A DNA stretch of 29,135 nucleotides from Bacillota bacterium. Its GTDB lineage: Bacteria > Bacillota > Clostridia > Christensenellales > Aristaeellaceae. Below are positions 24,243 through 29,135 of this stretch, piece by piece. The notes below the pieces were generated by a model. That model was not told the DNA's origin, did no database searches, and worked only from the letters and a program-made list of their open reading frames with translations. Position 1 is the stretch's first letter; every line of letters starts with the position of its first letter. The stretch spans positions 1 to 29,135 of the forward strand of contig JAEWVC010000031.1 in assembly GCA_023459275.1 (NCBI GenBank). The letters are read 5' to 3'. The position numbers and the translations under genes were made by a program.

Positions 24243-24385
24243 GATCAGCGCCTTTCCCGGTCCGGATATTCATTCCCTTCCGCTTTCCCGAAGGAATGAG
24301 GACAGAGGGAGCGAATAGACAAACAGGTATGTCCCCGCGTGCAAAATCTGTATTACATCAAGGTAAAAAACGAGGAGGTACTTTC

Positions 24386-24661
24386 ATGAACAAAGCAGAA
24401 TTGTCCGGCGCCATCGTCGCCAAAACCGGCCTGACCAAGAAGGACGCGGAAAAGGTCATCAATGCTGTGGTGGAAGTCATCAGCGAATCCCTCAAGGCTG
24501 GTGAAAAGGTTCAAATCGTCGGCTTTGGCTCTTTCGAAGTGAAGGAGCGGCCTGCCCGCACCGCCCGTAACCCCCGCACCGGCGAGGAGATCAAGATTGA
24601 CGCCTCCAAGGCCCCCGTGTTCAAGCCCGGCAAGGCGCTGAAGGACACCGTCAATGCGTAA
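24386..24661 (+). CDS. hup: DNA-binding protein HU
   Basis: HU is a dimeric histone-like protein that bends DNA and compacts the nucleoid. The 91-residue product is the standard length: an N-terminal helix pair (MNKAELSGAIVAKTGLTKKDAEKVI), then FGSFEVKERPARTARNPRTGEEI with the beta-arm and intercalating proline region, and a final helix (PVFKPGKALKDTVN). The frame is open far upstream inside yabN, but GAGGAGG (24372-24378) lies 7 bases before the ATG at 24386. It has its own promoter and terminator, so it is a separate unit between yabN and rqcP. Confidence 0.98.
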   Translation: MNKAELSGAIVAKTGLTKKDAEKVINAVVEVISESLKAGEKVQIVGFGSFEVKERPARTARNPRTGEEIKIDASKAPVFKPGKALKDTVNA

Positions 24662-24702
24662 TGCCCTTTTCCGCTGAATTTGGCGGAAGGCATCAGGATC
24701 GG

Positions 24703-24734
24703 AAACGCCCGTGCTTTTGCGCATGGGCGTTTTT
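24703..24734 (+). terminator. Intrinsic terminator after hup
   Basis: AAACGCCCGTGC (24703-24714) pairs with GCATGGGCGTTT (24721-24732) through 12 positions including one G-T, around a TTTTGC loop, followed by T bases to 24734. It ends 33 bases before rqcP, so rqcP transcription probably needs read-through or a promoter not seen. Confidence 0.85.
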
Positions 24735-24766
24735 GGTGCAATGATAGAGATAAGATGAGGATCGAT

Positions 24767-25039
24767 ATGCGTCTTGACAAGTATTTGAAGGTGTCCAGGA
24801 TCATCAAGCGGCGGACGGTGGCCAACGAGGCCTGCTCCGGCGGCCGCGTATCCTTGAACGGCAGGACAGCCAAACCCGGGGCTGAGGTAAAGGAAGGCGA
24901 CCTTTTGGAGATCCGCTTCGGCGACCGGCTGGGCAGGTATCAGATCGTATCCGTGTTGGAGCACGTGCGTAAGGAAGGCGCGGCGGAAATGTACAAGGTG
25001 CTTGAGGAGGACGAAGCCGTCAAGAGGGAGCGGGACTGA
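24767..25039 (+). CDS. rqcP: S4-domain ribosome quality control protein RqcP (YabO)
   Basis: RqcP is the Hsp15-related factor that helps RqcH add alanine tails to stalled nascent chains on the 50S subunit. The 90-residue product is an S4 RNA-binding fold: MRLDKYLKVSRIIKRRTVANEAC at the N-terminus, then GGRVSLNGRTAKPGAEVKEGDLLEI near residues 25-48. The length and sequence plan match B. subtilis YabO (86 residues). I prefer the ATG at 24767 because homologues begin MRLDK; an AGG 6 bases upstream is a weak ribosome site. An ATG four codons earlier (24755) is the alternative. Its stop overlaps the ispDF start by one base (TGATG). Confidence 0.92.
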   Translation: MRLDKYLKVSRIIKRRTVANEACSGGRVSLNGRTAKPGAEVKEGDLLEIRFGDRLGRYQIVSVLEHVRKEGAAEMYKVLEEDEAVKRERD

Positions 25040-26226
25040 TGGGGAACGACGCTTTGCGGACGGAAGCCATTGTGCTGGCGGCAGGGTCCGGCAGCCGCAT
25101 GGGAGCGGGAGAGAACAAGGTCTTTCTGCCGCTGCACGGCGTGCCCGCGCTGGTGCGCAGCGTGCAGGCGTTCGCAAATCTTTGCAGCGCATTGGTGCTG
25201 GTGGTCAGGCCGGAGGAGGAGCAAAGGGCCAGGGCTATGCTTGACGCCCATGGCTTGCTTTCCGCCGTGACCGCTTTTGCATACGGCGGGGAACGGCGCC
25301 AGGATTCCGTCAGGAACGGCCTTGCCGCGCTTTTGGGGGAGGAAGCCGTGGTCCTTGTCCACGACGTGGCCAGGCCGCTTTTGACGGAGGAAGTCATCGC
25401 GCGGGTGATAGTCTCCGCCCTTAAGTACGGCAGCGGGGTAGCAGCCGTCCGGGTGAAGGACACCATCAAGCGGGTAAACCCGGGTGAAACCGTGGCGGAA
25501 ACACCGGACCGGGAAACGCTCCGTGCGGTGCAGACGCCCCAGGGCTTTTTAAAAAGCATCCTCATCAGAGCGCATCAGCAGGCGGAGCGGGAGGGGATCA
25601 CCGCCACGGACGACGCCGCCCTGGCGGAGGCGATAGGAGTCCCCGTCCGGCTTGTGGAGGGGAGCTATGACAACATGAAGATCACCACGCCGGAGGACCT
25701 TGCGGCCGCGGAGGCAATCCTCATAAGCCGGGAGGGCGGCGCGGATGTATCTCCGCGGATAGGCCAGGGGTATGATGTGCACCGGCTTGTGCCAGGCCGC
25801 AAGCTGATTCTGTGCGGCGTTGAAGTCCCCCACGAAACAGGCCTTCTGGGGCACAGCGACGCGGATGTGGCGCTGCACGCCCTGACGGACGCGCTGCTGG
25901 GCGCCCTGGCCCTGGGGGATATCGGGAAGCATTTTCCCGACAGCGATCCCAAGTACAAGGGCATTTCCTCCCTGCTGCTTTTGAAGCATGCGTACCGCCT
26001 TATCAGGGAGCGGGGCTACGTAGCCGGCAACGTGGATGTGACCATCGTGGCCCAGCGGCCCAAGCTGGCCCCGTATATCAATGCCATGCGGGAGAACGTG
26101 GCGGAGGCACTTGCCCTTTCCCTGGACCGCGTCAGCGTCAAGGCCACCACTACGGAGCGGCTTGGTTTTGAGGGGGAGGAGCGGGGCATCAGCGCCCAGG
26201 CGGCATGCCTGCTGATGCCAGGCTGA
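25039..26226 (+). CDS. ispDF: Bifunctional IspDF: MEP cytidylyltransferase and MEcPP synthase
   Basis: One 395-residue chain carries two MEP-pathway steps. Residues 1-232 are IspD (CTP:MEP cytidylyltransferase), with VLAAGSGSRMG near 13-23, a VLVHDVARPLL segment near 110 and the TDDAALAEA and DNMKITTPEDL motifs. Residues 238-395 are IspF (2-C-methyl-D-erythritol 2,4-cyclodiphosphate synthase), with GQGYDVHRLVPG (metal Asp and His), GHSDADVALHALTDALLGA and FPDSDPKYKGISS, ending with KATTTERLGFEGEERG. The linker is only about five residues. IspE, which acts between the two, is not in the window. Fusions of this kind are known from several bacterial groups. The start is set by the one-base overlap with rqcP. 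Confidence 0.97.
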   Translation: MGNDALRTEAIVLAAGSGSRMGAGENKVFLPLHGVPALVRSVQAFANLCSALVLVVRPEEEQRARAMLDAHGLLSAVTAFAYGGERRQDSVRNGLAALLGEEAVVLVHDVARPLLTEEVIARVIVSALKYGSGVAAVRVKDTIKRVNPGETVAETPDRETLRAVQTPQGFLKSILIRAHQQAEREGITATDDAALAEAIGVPVRLVEGSYDNMKITTPEDLAAAEAILISREGGADVSPRIGQGYDVHRLVPGRKLILCGVEVPHETGLLGHSDADVALHALTDALLGALALGDIGKHFPDSDPKYKGISSLLLLKHAYRLIRERGYVAGNVDVTIVAQRPKLAPYINAMRENVAEALALSLDRVSVKATTTERLGFEGEERGISAQAACLLMPG

Positions 26227-26399
26227 CCGGCCTTCCCGGCGGCCCTTTGCATTTGGGGCCCATAAAAGCCTTGTGCATCCCGCCGTGTTTCCGGGACGTG
26301 TTCATAAAGACGCACAGGGAAAAACGATGCCCTAAGAGCCATACTTGAGGACAACTTTGTATAGAAAAGGCGATTTCCTGACGGGTAATTCTGCCGAAA

Positions 26400-26465
26400 G
26401 TTTTTGGGGATAGGCGCTGGAAGGGGCATTTTTGAAAAAAATGCCCCTTCCAGCAAGCTTTCATA
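26400..26465 (+). repeat. Dispersed palindromic repeat, copy D
   Basis: Left flank GTTTTTGGGGATAGG (26400-26414), then arms 26416-26433 and 26437-26454 that pair perfectly over 18 bases (GCTGGAAGGGGCATTTTT and its complement), with a GAA loop, followed by AAGCTTTCATAAA. This is the only copy in the window with no mismatch. It lies about 170 bases after the ispDF stop, in the same direction. Confidence 0.8.
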
Positions 26466-26494
26466 AATGTCCTTCGGCAAGTTTCCACTTCAGC

Positions 26495-26523
26495 GTGACA
26501 GCCGGCCAAGAATCATGTATAAT
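26495..26523 (+). promoter_or_regulatory. Sigma-A type promoter of uppP
   Basis: GTGACA (26495-26500, five of six), a 17-base spacer and a consensus TATAAT (26518-26523). The predicted start near 26530 leaves about 28 bases to the uppP start, enough for its GGAAGG site. Confidence 0.8.
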
Positions 26524-26557
26524 GGGCGCTGACTGAATTTGAAGGAAGGAATTCGCG

Positions 26558-27445
26558 ATGACGATTTTGCAGGCCGCCATCCTGGGGCTTGTACAGGGGC
26601 TGGCGGAATTTCTGCCCATCTCCTCCAGCGGGCATCTCATCCTGGCCCGGGCGGTGATGGGGATCTCCGAGGCGGCAACGGAATCCGCCTCCTATATGAT
26701 GCTGGATATCCTCCTGCACGCGGGCACATTGATCGCTGTGCTGGTGGTGTTCTGGAAGGACTGGTGGAACATCCTGCGCAACCCCTTCAAGTCCAAAACG
26801 TTGCTTCTGCTGTTCATCGCGTCCATTCCCGCGCTGATTGTCGCCATGGCGTTCAACGATGTGGTGGAAAGCTTTTTTTCCGGCTGGTTTCTGGGCTTCG
26901 CTTTCCTGATCACCGCGCTTTTTATGCTCCTGGCGCAGTGGGCAAGCCGGCGGGGCGGGAAGCATGCCGTGCGGATGGGGGATGCCAATTACAAGCATGC
27001 CGTATCCATGGGCTGCATGCAGGCGGTTGCGCTGCTCCCCGGGGTCAGCCGCAGCGGCTCCACCATCCTGGGAGGTGTCGCCTCCGGGCTTACCAGGCAG
27101 GCGGCGGCGAAGTTTGCCTTCATGATGAGCGCCCCGGCCATCCTGGGCAGCTTGCTCATTGAGGGAAAGAAAGCAATGGATAACGGATACTTCCAGAGCC
27201 TTGAGACTGTTCCCGTGGCGGTGGGCGTAGTAGTGGCCGCCGTCAGCGGGTACCTGGCTATCCGGTTCATGCTGAGCATCATTACCAGGATATCTTTGAA
27301 GTGGTTTGCTCTGTATGCAGCGCTGGTGGGAATTGTGGTACTGGTGCTGCAGTTGACCATGCCGGGCTTTCTGCCACCCCTTGCGTTCCCCTCCCTGGAG
27401 GGCACCGTCCGGGCGCTGTTCCCGTTTATGGGGATGGGGGCATAA
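26558..27445 (+). CDS. uppP: Undecaprenyl-diphosphate phosphatase (BacA/UppP)
   Basis: UppP removes one phosphate from undecaprenyl diphosphate to regenerate the C55 carrier and confers bacitracin tolerance when abundant. The 295-residue membrane protein has GLVQGLAEFLPISSSGHL at residues 10-27 (catalytic Glu17 and His26) and LLPGVSRSGSTI near 158-170 (the conserved Arg of the inverted-repeat fold), with about eight membrane helices in all. GGAAGG lies 8 bases before the ATG. The downstream glycerate kinase begins 39 bases on, so the two may share a transcript although the functions are not linked. Confidence 0.97.
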   Translation: MTILQAAILGLVQGLAEFLPISSSGHLILARAVMGISEAATESASYMMLDILLHAGTLIAVLVVFWKDWWNILRNPFKSKTLLLLFIASIPALIVAMAFNDVVESFFSGWFLGFAFLITALFMLLAQWASRRGGKHAVRMGDANYKHAVSMGCMQAVALLPGVSRSGSTILGGVASGLTRQAAAKFAFMMSAPAILGSLLIEGKKAMDNGYFQSLETVPVAVGVVVAAVSGYLAIRFMLSIITRISLKWFALYAALVGIVVLVLQLTMPGFLPPLAFPSLEGTVRALFPFMGMGA

Positions 27446-27484
27446 GCGGACGATGTATTTGCGGATAGAAAGCGGGGCGGTTGT

Positions 27485-28732
27485 ATGACATCTTTACAGG
27501 ACGACGCCAGAAAGATCATGGATGCGGCCATTCTTTCGGTACTGCCGGAGGCTGCGGTCCAAAAAGCGCTGGCAGGAAAGCGGTTCCCCGGGAAGACTGT
27601 GATCGTGGCTATCGGCAAGGCCGCGTGGCGGATGGCGCACTCCGCCGTCACCGTACTCAAGGACCAGGTATCCGGCGGGGTCGTGATCACAAAATACGGC
27701 CACAGCCAGGGGGACATACCCGGCCTTACGATTCTGGAGGCTGGGCATCCTGTGCCGGATGAAAACGGCATCCGCGCCGCTAAAGAGGCGCTGCGCCTGA
27801 CAGGCGGCCTGCAAAAAGAGCAGACGGTGGTCTTTCTGGTGTCCGGCGGCGGATCGGCGCTGTTTGAGCTGCCCCTTCCCGGGACCACGCTCAAGGACAT
27901 CGCGGATATCACCCGCCAGCTTCTTGCCTGCGGGGCCAATATTGTGGAGATCAACACCATCCGCAAGCATCTTTCCCAGGTGAAGGGAGGGCGGTTTGCG
28001 GAGCATTGCGCTCCGGCGCAGGTGCTGTCCATCGTTTTGAGCGATGTTTTGGGCGATCCCCTGGACAGCATCGCTTCCGGTCCGGCGCATCCGGACCGTT
28101 CCACCTGCGCGGACGCCCTGGCTATTGTAAAAAAGCACGGTCTGCAGGTAAGCGGTGGGGTGCTGGAAGCGCTTTCGCAGGAGACGCCCAAGGCGCTTTC
28201 AGGCGTGGAGACGCTGATCACCGGAAACGTGAACGCCCTGTGCCAGGGGGCCATGAAGGCCGCCGGGGAACTGGGTTATGAAACGCTGCTTTTGACCACC
28301 ACCCTGGACATAGAGGCCAGGGAGGCCGGCGCTTTCCTGGCGTCCATCGCCAGGCAGATACGGGAAACCGGCCAGCCGTGCAAGCCCCCCTGCGCCCTGA
28401 TCCTGGGCGGGGAAACGGTGGTGCACCTGCGGGGGAAAGGCCAGGGAGGCCGGAACCAGGAGCTGGCCCTTACCGCCGCTGAAGGGATCGACGGGCTTGC
28501 GGATACGCTGATCCTCTCCGTGGGCTCCGATGGCACGGACGGCCCCACCGACGCCGCGGGCGGCATGGTGACAGGGGAGTTCGCGCAAAAATGCCGGGAA
28601 CTTGGGATGTCTATCTGCGAAGCGCTGAACAACAACGACTCCTATCCCGTATTGAAGGAAGCAGGCGGCCTGCTGGTTACCGGCCCCACGGGAACGAACG
28701 TGAACGACCTGATGATGGTGCTGGTAAGGTAG
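27485..28732 (+). CDS. Glycerate 2-kinase, MOFRL family (TtuD/GckA-like)
   Basis: The enzyme phosphorylates D-glycerate to 2-phosphoglycerate with ATP, linking glycerate from glyoxylate, tartrate or serine breakdown to glycolysis. The 415-residue product has the DUF4147 N-terminal domain (about 1-240), with VAIGKAAWRMA near 41, the SGGGSALFELP loop near 120 and LSDVLGDPLDSIASGPAHPD near 185-200. A C-terminal MOFRL domain (about 300-410) has GGETVVHLRGKGQGGRNQELAL and VGSDGTDGPTDAAGG. The length matches the family. The ribosome site is weak (GGGG about 9 bases upstream). It is not the GarK/GlxK fold. A strong terminator follows. Confidence 0.93.
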   Translation: MTSLQDDARKIMDAAILSVLPEAAVQKALAGKRFPGKTVIVAIGKAAWRMAHSAVTVLKDQVSGGVVITKYGHSQGDIPGLTILEAGHPVPDENGIRAAKEALRLTGGLQKEQTVVFLVSGGGSALFELPLPGTTLKDIADITRQLLACGANIVEINTIRKHLSQVKGGRFAEHCAPAQVLSIVLSDVLGDPLDSIASGPAHPDRSTCADALAIVKKHGLQVSGGVLEALSQETPKALSGVETLITGNVNALCQGAMKAAGELGYETLLLTTTLDIEAREAGAFLASIARQIRETGQPCKPPCALILGGETVVHLRGKGQGGRNQELALTAAEGIDGLADTLILSVGSDGTDGPTDAAGGMVTGEFAQKCRELGMSICEALNNNDSYPVLKEAGGLLVTGPTGTNVNDLMMVLVR

Positions 28733-28785
28733 GGGTGGTATCTGCCTTCCTTAGAAAAAATGAAAACCGTTATTTCTGTCGATAC

Positions 28786-28832
28786 TTAAAAGGGTCCGGA
28801 AGCGTTCACTGGCTGCTTCCGGACCCTTTTAA
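28786..28832. terminator. Bidirectional intrinsic terminator after the glycerate kinase
   Basis: TTAAAAGGGTCCGGAAGC (28786-28803) pairs perfectly over 18 bases with GCTTCCGGACCCTTTTAA (28815-28832) around an 11-base loop. The A-rich left and T-rich right ends would work in both directions. It lies 53 bases after the stop. Confidence 0.9.
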
Positions 28833-28856
28833 ATATGCTTTCATTTGGAGCAATGG

Positions 28857-29135
28857 CCTCCAAACCGCCTGGGAGGTTTGGAGGGCCGAAGCCCTCCAAG
28901 CAGGATTATTGATACCGGCTTTGCCGGCATCAATGGATTTTCCTAAAGGCTCCGTAACCGAAGCCGCCCCCTGCGAGGGCAATAGGCGAGGTGAAGGAGG
29001 CTTGTGAAACGAGTCGCATAAGCGGTAGCGAAATGCGGCGACGATTGAGCAAGCTGGATCGAGCTTGCCCGCCCGACGGGAAATCAATTCCGCCAGCCCG
29101 GATTTCTGAATTTCCCGCAGGAAATTCAGAAATCC
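28857..29135. repeat. Hairpin-rich intergenic region at the window end
   Basis: No gene is supported from 28733 to 29135. The stems are: CCTCCAAACC (28857-28866) with GGTTTGGAGG (28875-28884); GGAGGGC (28880-28886) with GCCCTCC (28891-28897), which shares GGAGG with the first stem so only one can form; ATTGAT-CCGGC (28908-28919) with GCCGG-ATCAAT (28923-28934); and GCAAGCT (29049-29055) with AGCTTGC (29062-29068). A middle part (28945-29040) is rich in GCGGTAGCGAAATGCGG-like direct patterns. It may be extragenic repeats or an untranslated RNA, and it continues past the edge. Confidence 0.6.
29100..29135. repeat. Perfect 16-base inverted repeat at the right edge
   Basis: GGATTTCTGAATTTCC (29100-29115) pairs perfectly with 29120-29135 around a CGCA loop. 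It is AT-rich in a GC-rich setting. The stem may extend into sequence beyond the window. It has the same form (long perfect stem, 3-4 base loop) as the hairpin at 6677-6703. Confidence 0.75.

Larger units (their letters stand above)
26227..26557. other. Intergenic region between ispDF and uppP
   Basis: These 331 bases hold no credible gene. They contain copy D of the dispersed palindrome (26400-26465) and the uppP promoter (26495-26523). Small stems such as TCCCG/CGGGA near 26278-26297 and AGGG/CCCT near 26318-26334 lie between. No classical T-tailed terminator for ispDF is seen. Confidence 0.6.

Noticed and set aside
23936..24385. A long N-terminal extension of HU read inside yabN
   Set aside because: It overlaps yabN in another frame; HU has a clear ribosome site and family start at 24386.
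1..29135. CRISPR arrays, tRNA or rRNA genes, transposases, toxin-antitoxin or phage genes
   Set aside because: No regularly spaced repeats, cloverleaf with CCA end, rRNA stretches or recognisable mobile or defence proteins were found on either strand.

Overview
The window looks like a chromosomal core region of a GC-rich member of the Firmicutes, class Clostridia. The evidence is a Gram-positive PolC-type replicase, SpoVT beside a spoVB/yabM-yabN-rqcP cluster in the order known from Bacillus subtilis, a long-form hibernation factor, purine-rich AGGAGG ribosome sites and sigma-A type promoters. Nothing in the sequence allows a genus call. No tRNA, rRNA, CRISPR array, transposase or prophage gene was seen.

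Layout. (1) Positions 1-1483, minus strand: the start of a secreted protein with three peptidoglycan-binding-like repeats and a Thr-Pro tail that runs off the left edge. (2) Positions 1654-14924, plus strand: a long housekeeping run, rpsB, tsf, pyrH, frr, a 67-residue unknown protein, uppS, cdsA, dxr, rseP, ispG and polC. It joins translation and ribosome recycling (S2, EF-Ts, RRF), UMP synthesis, isoprenoid supply (Dxr, IspG), undecaprenyl carrier synthesis (UppS), phospholipid synthesis (CdsA), intramembrane proteolysis (RseP) and the replicative polymerase. Promoters are visible before rpsB and frr, and an intrinsic terminator separates tsf from pyrH. (3) Positions 15076-19235, minus strand: an operon of a metallo-beta-lactamase-fold hydrolase, comEC and holA. 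(4) Positions 19528-20070, minus strand: long-form hpf, divergent from spoVT. (5) Positions 20427-26226, plus strand: spoVT, a SpoVB/MurJ-like flippase, yabN (MazG fusion), hup, rqcP and a fused ispDF. (6) Positions 26558-28732, plus strand: uppP and a MOFRL-type glycerate kinase, closed by a strong terminator.

The isoprenoid and carrier theme recurs: Dxr, IspDF and IspG (MEP pathway), UppS (makes undecaprenyl diphosphate) and UppP (recycles it) are all in one 29-kb window.

The genes themselves are conventional. The unusual material is between them: (a) four copies of one dispersed palindromic repeat, each 3' of a gene and pointing the same way as that gene; (b) a roughly 163-bp element with imperfect terminal inverted repeats whose tip supplies the -35 box of the operon that contains comEC; (c) two hairpin-dense intergenic regions (6677-6872 and 28857-29135), the second with mutually exclusive stems; and (d) an inverted repeat bracketing the -10 box before the flippase gene. 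I did not find a clear new multi-gene system.
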